Assembly (NCBI GenBank): GCA_016214145.1
Contig: JACRPA010000002.1
Location: 558,001-622,000 of the forward strand
Direction: 5' to 3'
From: Rhodocyclales bacterium
Lineage (GTDB): Bacteria > Pseudomonadota > Gammaproteobacteria > Burkholderiales > Rhodocyclaceae
Length of the DNA stretch: 64,000 nt
Shown here piece by piece: positions 57,098 through 64,000 of the stretch (within the stretch, counting starts at the first letter, position 1; every line of letters begins with the position of its first letter). The position numbers and the translations under genes were made by a program. The notes under the pieces are model-generated. The model was not told the DNA's origin. It saw nothing but the letters and a program-made list of their open reading frames with translations, and searched no databases.

Positions 57098-58297
57098 ATG
57101 ATCACCCGCGACTTCATCGCCTTCACCCTCGCCTCGCTCAAGGCGCACCGGCTGCGCACGGCGCTGACGGCGCTGGGCATCGCCGTCGGCATCGCCTCGG
57201 TGATCCTGCTGACGTCCATCGGCGAGGGGCTGCACCGCTTCGTCATCGCCGAGTTCACCCAGTTCGGCACCAACATTATCGGCGTCGCGCCGGGCCGCAT
57301 CCAGACCCACGGCGCCTCGCTCGGCGCGGTGAACACCGTGCGTCCGCTCAGCATCGACGACGCCATCGCCCTGCGCAAGGCCCCTTACGTGCAGGTGGCC
57401 GATCCGCTGGTGCAGGGCAACGCCGAGGTGGTGCACGCCGGCAAGAGCCGCCGCGTCACGCTCTACGGCACCGGGCCGGATTTCTCGAAAGCGCTTTCGA
57501 TGCGCGTGGCCAGCGGCGACTACCTGCCGCCGGACGACCCGCACGCGGCGCGCGCCTTCGTCGTGCTCGGTTCGAAGGTGGCGTTCGAGCTGTTCGGCAC
57601 GGACAACCCGCTCGGCAGCCGCATCCGCGTCGGCAGCGAGCGCTACCGCGTCGTCGGCGTCATGGAATCCAAGGGCCAGATCCTCGGCTTCGACCTCGAC
57701 GACACGGTGTTCATCCCGGTGGCGCGCGCCCTCGACATGTTCAACCGCGAGAGCCTGATGGAGATCCACGTCACCTACGAGCCGACCGCGCCGCTGGCCG
57801 AGGTGGAGGAAGGCCTCCGCCGCATCCTCGTCGCCCGCCACGGCGCCGAGGACTTCACCCTCACGCCGCAGCAGAAGATGCTGGAAGTCTTCGGCACCGT
57901 GCTCGACGCCATCACCTTCGCCGTCGCCGCCATCGGCGGCATCTCGCTGGTGGTGGGCGGCGTCGGCATCCTCACCATCCTCACCATCGGCGTCGCCGAG
58001 CGCACATCCGAGATCGGCCTGCTGCGCGCCATCGGCGCGACGCAGCGGAGCATCATGCTGCTCTTCCTCGGCGAGGCGGCGCTGCTCTCGGCCATCGGCG
58101 GCGCGGCCGGGCTGCTGCTCGGCTGGAGCATCGCCGTGCTGCTGGAACTGACTTTTCCGGCGCTGCCGGTGCATACCCCCTGGATGTATGCGGTGCTGGC
58201 CGAGCTGGTCGCCGTCGGCGTCGGCCTCGCCGCCGGCGTCATGCCCGCCCGCCACGCCGCCGGCCTCGACCCGCTCGAGGCGCTGCGCAGCGAATGA
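57098..58297 (+). CDS. MacB/FtsX-type ABC permease 2
   Basis: A 399-residue permease with the same layout as permease 1: N-terminal helix, periplasmic domain, three C-terminal helices, and the loop ERTSEIGLLRAIGATQRSI ending LDPLEALRSE. ATG 57098 (MITRDFIAFTLASL) is chosen because the frame upstream is R3 repeat. A dispersed-word copy is at 58132. Confidence 0.9.
   Translation: MITRDFIAFTLASLKAHRLRTALTALGIAVGIASVILLTSIGEGLHRFVIAEFTQFGTNIIGVAPGRIQTHGASLGAVNTVRPLSIDDAIALRKAPYVQVADPLVQGNAEVVHAGKSRRVTLYGTGPDFSKALSMRVASGDYLPPDDPHAARAFVVLGSKVAFELFGTDNPLGSRIRVGSERYRVVGVMESKGQILGFDLDDTVFIPVARALDMFNRESLMEIHVTYEPTAPLAEVEEGLRRILVARHGAEDFTLTPQQKMLEVFGTVLDAITFAVAAIGGISLVVGGVGILTILTIGVAERTSEIGLLRAIGATQRSIMLLFLGEAALLSAIGGAAGLLLGWSIAVLLELTFPALPVHTPWMYAVLAELVAVGVGLAAGVMPARHAAGLDPLEALRSE
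58132..58156 (-). repeat. Dispersed 24-bp word, copy 11 (in permease 2)
   Basis: On the minus strand it reads AAAAGTCAGTT, then CCAGCAGC, then ACGGCG. One core difference. Antisense to the permease gene. Confidence 0.55.
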
Positions 58298-58321
58298 AGC
58301 CGAGCGCCGCCCATCGCCCTT

Positions 58322-58411
58322 GTGGGAGCGGCGTCCACGCCGCGATATCGGCGGCTGCACCCCAAGGGTACTTCCTGCGGGGCGCTTTCGCGGCGTGGAC
58401 GCCGCTCCCAC
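58322..58411. repeat. Palindromic repeat family R2, copy b
   Basis: A perfect 24-bp inverted repeat, GTGGGAGCGGCGTCCACGCC... with its complement at 58388-58411. The loop contains CACCCCAAGGGTACTTC, shared with R6. It lies between permease 2 and the MFS gene. Confidence 0.9.
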
Positions 58412-58424
58412 GGCCGGTATTGCC

Positions 58425-59648
58425 GTGACCGCCATCCAGCCCCTCGACCCAGCGCGCGAGCGCCTCCTGCTGCTGACGCTGGCCGGCATCCAGTTCGCGC
58501 ACATCCTCGACTTCATGGTGATGATGCCGCTCGGACCGATCCTGATCCGCGAGCTCGGCATCGGCACGCACGAGTTCGGCCTGCTCGTCTCGGCCTACAC
58601 CTTCAGCGCCGCGATTTCCGGCGTGCTGGCGGCCACCTTCGTCGACCGCTTCGAGCGCAAGCGGCTGCTGCTCGGCATGTTCGCCCTGTTCGCCCTCGCC
58701 ACGCTGGCCTGCGGCCTGGCGCCGGGCTTCTGGCTGCTGGTGGCGGCGCGCTGCGCCGCCGGCGCCTTCGGCGGCGTGCTCGGCTCGATGGTGCAGACCA
58801 TGGTCGGCGACCTGATTCCCTTCGAGCGGCGCGGCCGCGCCAGCGGCACCATCATGTCGGCCTTCGCGCTGTCGACCGTCGCCGGCGTGCCGCTGTCGCT
58901 GTTCCTCGCCAATCATTACGGCTGGCGCTTCCCCTTCGTCTTCATCGCCGCGCTCGCCGCCGGCCTGCTGCTCCTCGGCTGGAAGATGCTGCCCGCGCTG
59001 CGCGGCCACCTGCCCTCGGCCATCCTCGGCGAAACCGAACGCGCCCACCCCCTCTCCGCCATGCTGGCCGTGCTGCGCGACGCCAACCACCTGCGCGCGC
59101 TGGCCTTCATGGCGCTGATCATGTTCTCCGGCTTCACGGTGATCCCCTACATCACCATCTATTCGGTGGCGAACGTCGGCATCCGCCAGGAGGACCTCTA
59201 CCTGATCTACCTCGCCGGCGGCACCGCCACCTTCTTCACCTCGCGCCTGATCGGGCGGCTGGCCGACCGCCACGGCAAGGTGCGCATCTACCGGCTGGTG
59301 GCGCTCTGCTCGATGGCGCCGCTGCTGATCCAGACGCACCTCGTGCCGATTCCGCTGTGGCTGATGATCGTCGTGTCGACGATCTTCTTCATTTTCGTGC
59401 CGGGGCGCATGGTGCCGGCCATGGCCATCGTCACCTCGGCGGTGCGGCCAGAGCTGCGCGGCACCTTCCTCTCGATGAGCGGCGCCACGCAACAGCTCGC
59501 CGCCGGCGTGGCCTCCTATATCGGCGGCCTCATCATCGCGCAGGACGCGGCGGGCCACATCCTGCGCTACGACTGGGTGGGCTATCTGGCCGTCGCCGCC
59601 ACGCTGCTGGCGATGGCCCTCTCCGGGCGCATCCGCATGCACTCCTGA
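58425..59648 (+). CDS. MFS transporter
   Basis: A 407-residue major facilitator protein with 12 predicted helices. The MFS loop 2-3 motif appears as DRFERKRLLL, and helix 4-5 as RCAAGAFGGVLGSMV. The sugar- or drug-type substrate cannot be told. The start is GTG 58425, just beyond the R2 repeat; the upstream frame is repeat and permease shadow. Confidence 0.88.
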   Translation: MTAIQPLDPARERLLLLTLAGIQFAHILDFMVMMPLGPILIRELGIGTHEFGLLVSAYTFSAAISGVLAATFVDRFERKRLLLGMFALFALATLACGLAPGFWLLVAARCAAGAFGGVLGSMVQTMVGDLIPFERRGRASGTIMSAFALSTVAGVPLSLFLANHYGWRFPFVFIAALAAGLLLLGWKMLPALRGHLPSAILGETERAHPLSAMLAVLRDANHLRALAFMALIMFSGFTVIPYITIYSVANVGIRQEDLYLIYLAGGTATFFTSRLIGRLADRHGKVRIYRLVALCSMAPLLIQTHLVPIPLWLMIVVSTIFFIFVPGRMVPAMAIVTSAVRPELRGTFLSMSGATQQLAAGVASYIGGLIIAQDAAGHILRYDWVGYLAVAATLLAMALSGRIRMHS

Positions 59649-59741
59649 ATCGTCCTTGCCTTGCGCCGCCCCCCTCGCTAGAATCGCTTTATATATAAAG
59701 CATCCGGCAAAGACCGGGGGCGATAGAGAGGAGACAAGACG

Positions 59742-60512
59742 ATGGCCCAGCAGGAGACCCCGGTCGGAGTACATCCGGCTTTTCCGAAGATCCGCGACGT
59801 GCCCATGGAGCGGCCGCTGCAGTGGCTGAAGCGCGGCTGGGACGACCTGCTGTCCTGCCCCACCGCCAGCCTGTTCTACGGCCTGTGCTTCATCGCCGGC
59901 GGCGCGCTGATGGTGCTGGCCCTCGGCGGCGCCCCCGAATACATCGCCGCCGTCACTTCCGGCTTCCTCATCGGCGGCCCCTTCTTCGCCATCGGGCTCT
60001 ACGAGATCAGCCGCCGGCGCGAAAAGCAGCAGCCGTGCAGCCTGGGGCCCACCCTGATGGCGTGGAAGGGCAACGCCGGCAACCTCGGCGTGTTCACCGC
60101 CATCCTGCTGGTCATCTTCATGGTCTGGGCGCGCGCCTCGATGGTCGCCTTCGCCCTCTTCTACTCGGGCGAGATGCCGACCATGGGCGGCTTCCTGCGC
60201 CATGTGATTTCCACCGACCACCTCGGCTTCCTGCTCGCCTATTTCGCCATCGGCGGCTTTTTCGCCCTGATCGCCTTCGCCATCAGCCTGATCACCATTC
60301 CGCTCATGCTGGACCGCAATCTCGACGCGATCACCGCCGCCATCACCAGCGTGCGCGCCCTCTTCGCCAATCCGGCCGCGATGTTCGTCTGGGCCGGCCT
60401 CATCGCGCTCCTCGGCGGCCTCGGCCTCGTCACCTTCCTCGCCGGCATCCTCATCGCCGGCCCGATCCTCGGCCACGCCACCTGGCACGCCTACCGCGAC
60501 CTAGTAGAATGA
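59742..60512 (+). CDS. DUF2189 family membrane protein
   Basis: A 256-residue protein with about six membrane helices, matching the DUF2189 pattern: FPKIRDVPMERPLQWLKRGW, SLFYGLCFIAGGAL, GGPFFAIGLYEISRRRE and WHAYRDLV. Function unknown. GAGAGGAG lies before ATG 59742. The next MFS gene starts 4 bases after its stop. Confidence 0.88.
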   Translation: MAQQETPVGVHPAFPKIRDVPMERPLQWLKRGWDDLLSCPTASLFYGLCFIAGGALMVLALGGAPEYIAAVTSGFLIGGPFFAIGLYEISRRREKQQPCSLGPTLMAWKGNAGNLGVFTAILLVIFMVWARASMVAFALFYSGEMPTMGGFLRHVISTDHLGFLLAYFAIGGFFALIAFAISLITIPLMLDRNLDAITAAITSVRALFANPAAMFVWAGLIALLGGLGLVTFLAGILIAGPILGHATWHAYRDLVE

Positions 60513-60516
60513 CGGG

Positions 60517-61695
60517 GTGAATCCAGCTCATCGCGCCGTCTCGCTCCTCGCCGCCTGCCAGGCCCTGCTCCTCACCAACGGCGTCACCCTCGTCGCCATC
60601 AACGCGCTGGCCGGCTTCGCGCTGGCGCCGGACAAGCGGCTGGCCACCCTGCCCGTCGTCGGCTACGTGCTCGGCTCGGCGGTGTCCACCCTGCCCGCCT
60701 CGCACTTCATGCGGCTGCATGGCCGGCGCTCGGGCTTCATCCTCGGCGCCTTCAGCGGCATGCTCGGCGGCGCCATCGGCGCGCTGGCCATTTACCTGCA
60801 GAGCTTCTGGCTGCTCTGCGCCGCCACCTTCTGCTCCGGCATCTACCAAGCCTTCGGCCAGTACTTCCGCTTCGCCGCGGCGGAAGTCGCGCCGCCCGAC
60901 TGGAAGAGCCGCGCCATCTCGCTGACGCTGGCCGGCGGCATCGTCGGCGGCTTCATCGGCCCGGCCGTCGGCCAGGTGACGCGCGACCTCGTCGCGCCGC
61001 AGTACCTCGCCTCGTACGCCTCGCTGATCGGCTTCGCCCTCGTCTCGATGGCCATCGCCGCCAGCCTGCGCTTCCCGCCGCAAAGTCAGTCCGAGCAGCA
61101 CGGCGGCGGCCGGCCGCTCCGCGAGATCGCCCGCCAGCCCGTCTTCATCGTCGCCGCGCTGTCGGCGGCCGTCGGCTACGGCGTCATGAACCTGCTCATG
61201 AACGCCACGCCGCTGGCCATGGATTTCTGCGGCCTCGGCTTCGGCGACACCGCCTTCGTCCTGCAGTGGCACGTCATCGGCATGTTCGCGCCGAGCTTCT
61301 TCACCGGCAGCCTGATCGCCCGCTTCGGCGTGATCAACATCCTCCTCGCCGGCGCCGCCCTGATGGCCGCCTGCATCGGCATCGCCGTCTCCGGCATCAC
61401 GCTGATGCACTTCTGGTGGGCGCTCTTGCTGCTCGGCGTCGGCTGGAACTTCCTCTACATCGGCGGCACCACGCTCCTCACCGAGGCCTACGCCCCGGCG
61501 GAAAAGGCCAAGACGCAGGGCCTCAACGACTTCCTCATGTTCTTCGTCATGGCCGGCTCCTCCTTCGGCTCCGGCCTCCTCGTCACCAGCGCCGGCTGGA
61601 GCGTGCTCAACCAGATCGCCATCCCCTTCGTCGCCCTCAGCGCCCTGGCCAGCGCCGCGCTGTGGCTGAAGCGCCGCCGTCCCGCCCCGGCTTGA
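60517..61695 (+). CDS. MFS transporter
   Basis: A 392-residue major facilitator protein with 12 helices. The central loop (PPQSQSEQHGGGRPLRE) is partly encoded by a copy of the dispersed word. GTG 60517 lies 4 bases after the DUF2189 gene with GGGG upstream. The substrate is unknown. Confidence 0.87.
   Translation: MNPAHRAVSLLAACQALLLTNGVTLVAINALAGFALAPDKRLATLPVVGYVLGSAVSTLPASHFMRLHGRRSGFILGAFSGMLGGAIGALAIYLQSFWLLCAATFCSGIYQAFGQYFRFAAAEVAPPDWKSRAISLTLAGGIVGGFIGPAVGQVTRDLVAPQYLASYASLIGFALVSMAIAASLRFPPQSQSEQHGGGRPLREIARQPVFIVAALSAAVGYGVMNLLMNATPLAMDFCGLGFGDTAFVLQWHVIGMFAPSFFTGSLIARFGVINILLAGAALMAACIGIAVSGITLMHFWWALLLLGVGWNFLYIGGTTLLTEAYAPAEKAKTQGLNDFLMFFVMAGSSFGSGLLVTSAGWSVLNQIAIPFVALSALASAALWLKRRRPAPA
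61082..61105 (+). repeat. Dispersed 24-bp word, copy 12 (in MFS gene)
   Basis: AAAGTCAGTC, then CGAGCAGC, then ACGGCG. It encodes the cytoplasmic loop between the two six-helix halves of the transporter, where insertion would be tolerated. Confidence 0.65.
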
Positions 61696-61761
61696 CGCAG
61701 GTCAGGGCCGTCACTTGGCGGGCCCGCTATAGTGGCGCATCGTCGTGACAGCCCTCGACCG

Positions 61762-62118
61762 ATGAAACGCCTGCTCCTGCCCCTGATCCTCTCCGTCGCA
61801 TGCCTCGGGCCCGCCAGGGCCGACGAGGCCGCCGACCTCGACGCGCTGTGCGCCGCTTCAGGCGGCCAGATCAAGCGCACCGACATCTCCAACGTCCGCC
61901 GCACCGACTGCGCCGGTCCGCAGGTCACCTGGTTCCACATCCGCTCCACCGGCGCCCAGGGCCGCACCATGGTCAACTACACCGCCACCCGCCCGGGCGG
62001 CTGGCGCGGCGCCCTCGACGCCGCGGCCGCCGACCTCGCCAGGCTCTGCGGCGACCTGCCGCCGAGCATCCAGCTCCAGGAAGGCAAGCTCAGCGCCAGC
62101 TGCGGCTCGGGGAAATAG
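61762..62118 (+). CDS. Small secreted hypothetical protein
   Basis: A 118-residue protein with a signal peptide (about 1-20, ending GPARA) and four cysteines in the mature part (LDALCAASG, RTDCAGP, LARLCGDL, SASCGSG), which could form two disulfides. No family is recognised. ATG 61762 gives a clean signal peptide; an upstream ATG at 61732 would disrupt it. Confidence 0.7.
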   Translation: MKRLLLPLILSVACLGPARADEAADLDALCAASGGQIKRTDISNVRRTDCAGPQVTWFHIRSTGAQGRTMVNYTATRPGGWRGALDAAAADLARLCGDLPPSIQLQEGKLSASCGSGK

Positions 62119-62244
62119 GCCGATTCGTTTCGACCTGTTCTTTTGACGGCTGAAGATAAATTCTTCGCGGCCGCCAGTCTCGCCAAGCGCAAACCCGCCC
62201 TATTCAAGTGGTATATTTACACTCGTCATAAATCCAAAGGGGCA

Positions 62245-64000
62245 ATGATGATCTATCGGACACTCTGGTTCGTTTCCCTGCTCTCCTGCTGCCTTCAGGC
62301 CTCGGCGAATGCCGGCGAGCAGCGCGATTTGCCGTCCCGCAACAGCAGATATCACACCACCTACGTGATCAACGGGGACGGCACTGCCACCGAAACGCGC
62401 GACTATGCGATCACCATCCTCAAGGAGTCCGCCATCGGCTGGGCCAAGCGCGCCCATGTCAGCCACAGCACCAGCGCGCAGAAAGCCGAAGTGCTCCACG
62501 CCTATACGCAAAAACCGGATGGCCGGCGCATCGAGGTCTCCAAGGACAACTACCAGATCGAGGTGAACAGCGGACGGGAAAAGGGCGCGCCCGTCTATTC
62601 CGACCGGACCTCCGTCTCGGTCGTCTTCCCGGATGTGGCAGTCGGCGACACGGTGGTCTTTGCCTATCGCCTGACCCAGACCGAACCGCTGTTCCCCGGG
62701 CACTTCTCAGTCGCCGACACGTTCTCGAAGCAGGCCGCCTTCGACGACGTGCAGGTGCGCATCGACTACCCTGCCTCGCTCTGGGTGCAGTATGAAGCGC
62801 GCGACATGGCGCAGAAGGAGCATCCGGAGAGCAACGGCCGCAAGGTCGTCGAATGGAGCTTCAGGAACCCGCAGCCGCTGAAGAGCGACCGCCGGGACTA
62901 CTCCGTCTACGATCCGGAGAAGGAACCGGGCTATGCCTTCTCGACATTCAGGACCTATGCCGAGATCGCCGCCGCCTATGGCGTGCGCGCCCTGCCCAGG
63001 GCGGCCGTCACCGAGCGCATCAGGGCCCTGGCCGGCGAGATCGTCAAGGACAAGTCCGGCGAGCGTGCGCAGGCCCGCGCCCTCTACGACTGGGTGGCGA
63101 CCAACATCACCTACGCGGGGAACTGCATCGGCATCGGCGCCGTCGTGCCGCGCGACCTGAATTTCGTCCTCGACAACAAGATGGGCGACTGCAAGGACCA
63201 GGCGACCCTGCTCCAGGCCCTGCTCGCCGCCCGGGGCATCCAGGCCACGCAGGCGCTGGTGAACTCGGGCTCCGTCTACCGCCTGCCGCGGATTCCCGTC
63301 GTCTCGATGGTCAACCACGTCATCAACCACATTCCGGCGCTCGACCTCTACGCCGACGCCACGTCGAAGACCATTCCCTTCGGCATGCTGCCCTACCAGG
63401 ACTCGGACAAGCCGGTCCTGCTGGTCGAGGGTTACCGGGATGGCACCAGGACACCGCCGTCCCCGATGGGCGCCAACCAGCAGAAAATGGTCTCCAGGCT
63501 CAAGCTGCTCGCCAACGGCAGCATTGCCGGCACGATCGAAGTCTCCCAGAAGGGCTATAACGCCGCAGACTCGCGCGCCATGGCGCGGATGATGACGAAG
63601 GACGCCGAAGAGGAATTCATCAAGAACATGTTCCGCTCGATGGGCATGATCGGCTTCGGCAAGCTCGAGAAGGACGATCCGACCGAACTGGCCGACACCT
63701 ACCGCTACAAGGCCAGCATCAACATGGAGCGGTTCGCCAACCTTTCCGGTGCCGGCGCCTTCTTCATCTATCCCCTGCTCAGCAGTTCGTCTCCCATCCA
63801 CAGCTTCATCGAATCCGCGATGGAGCCGGAGCAGGAGGCAGACGTCGCCTGCACGAGCGGCACGTCGACGGAGGAATACGCCATCGAACTGCCGAAGAAC
63901 ATGAAGGTCCTCTCCGTGCCCGACAACCTGAAGGTCGCCAACGACTTCCTGAGCTACACGGCCACTTACAAGCTGAAAGGCAACGTCCTGACCGCCAAGC
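62245..64000 (+). CDS. DUF3857/transglutaminase-like protein (3'-truncated)
   Basis: The frame is open from ATG 62245 to the window end (585 codons). AAAGGGG lies 2 bases before the start. A signal peptide (about 1-26) is followed by a DUF3857 domain (SRYHTTYVINGDGTATETRD) and a transglutaminase-like core with the catalytic triad: Cys in KMGDCKDQATLL, His in VNHVINHIPALD and Asp in LDLYADATSK. This two-domain architecture is common in exported proteins of unknown role; a peptidase or cross-linking activity is inferred from the triad. Confidence 0.9.
   Translation, partial: MMIYRTLWFVSLLSCCLQASANAGEQRDLPSRNSRYHTTYVINGDGTATETRDYAITILKESAIGWAKRAHVSHSTSAQKAEVLHAYTQKPDGRRIEVSKDNYQIEVNSGREKGAPVYSDRTSVSVVFPDVAVGDTVVFAYRLTQTEPLFPGHFSVADTFSKQAAFDDVQVRIDYPASLWVQYEARDMAQKEHPESNGRKVVEWSFRNPQPLKSDRRDYSVYDPEKEPGYAFSTFRTYAEIAAAYGVRALPRAAVTERIRALAGEIVKDKSGERAQARALYDWVATNITYAGNCIGIGAVVPRDLNFVLDNKMGDCKDQATLLQALLAARGIQATQALVNSGSVYRLPRIPVVSMVNHVINHIPALDLYADATSKTIPFGMLPYQDSDKPVLLVEGYRDGTRTPPSPMGANQQKMVSRLKLLANGSIAGTIEVSQKGYNAADSRAMARMMTKDAEEEFIKNMFRSMGMIGFGKLEKDDPTELADTYRYKASINMERFANLSGAGAFFIYPLLSSSSPIHSFIESAMEPEQEADVACTSGTSTEEYAIELPKNMKVLSVPDNLKVANDFLSYTATYKLKGNVLTAK

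Overview
The window is ordinary chromosomal DNA from a GC-rich bacterium, most likely a betaproteobacterium of the Rhodocyclales or a close relative. This rests on gene content: DUF3567 and DUF1841 proteins, an rnfABCDGE-nth cluster, the aat/bpt pair, acs beside a symporter-kinase, and Fur-type sites. I see no rRNA, tRNA, IS element, prophage or CRISPR array. No gene-free stretch exceeds 300 bases. The window starts inside a quinone-oxidoreductase-like gene and ends inside a DUF3857/transglutaminase gene.

Layout. 1-1338: oxidoreductase end and an IclR regulator. 1375-10463 (minus): an acetate-linked cluster made of acs, a small membrane protein, a sodium/solute symporter fused to a histidine kinase, a receiver-only response regulator, a membrane pseudokinase fused to a DEDDh exonuclease, and a CBS/DUF294 nucleotidyltransferase. 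10710-16466: UPF0114, class I fumarase, a receiver with a degenerate GGDEF-like domain, acuI, an NlpC/P60 peptidase and a patatin lipoprotein. 16529-22317: a split Fbp-type iron(III) importer with two Fur-like boxes; the ATPase gene is translationally coupled to aat and bpt. 22342-24567: pyrD and ald. 24659-30609: rnfABCDGE-nth. 30719-33215: FIST, DUF1841 and HDOD proteins. 33394-37834: a MoxR ATPase and its VWA partner, separated by an NMT1-PAS-PAS-GGDEF cyclase gene. 37995-45490: a FecR-like Tat protein, a PilB/GspE-type ATPase, a cysteine-repeat protein, HtpG and a PAS histidine kinase. 45481-52945: greB, azlCD, DUF3567, a YdcH-like protein, FecR plus a CHASE2 adenylate cyclase, metY and a hydrolase. 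53015-64000: an FHA protein, a MacAB-like exporter with two permeases, two MFS carriers, DUF2189, a small secreted protein and the truncated DUF3857 gene.

Two things stand out beyond the genes. First, palindromic intergenic repeats are numerous: at least seven families. One is about 113 bp long and sits exactly between stop and start codons of co-directional genes twice, with compensatory stem changes. Second, a 24-bp degenerate word (AAAGTCAGTC, eight variable bases, ACGGCG) occurs about twelve times in both orientations, mostly inside genes and once as part of an inverted pair at a terminator. This resembles the behaviour of DNA-uptake sequences. The acetate-linked cluster, with its nuclease-fused pseudokinase, is the best candidate for an undescribed signalling system.
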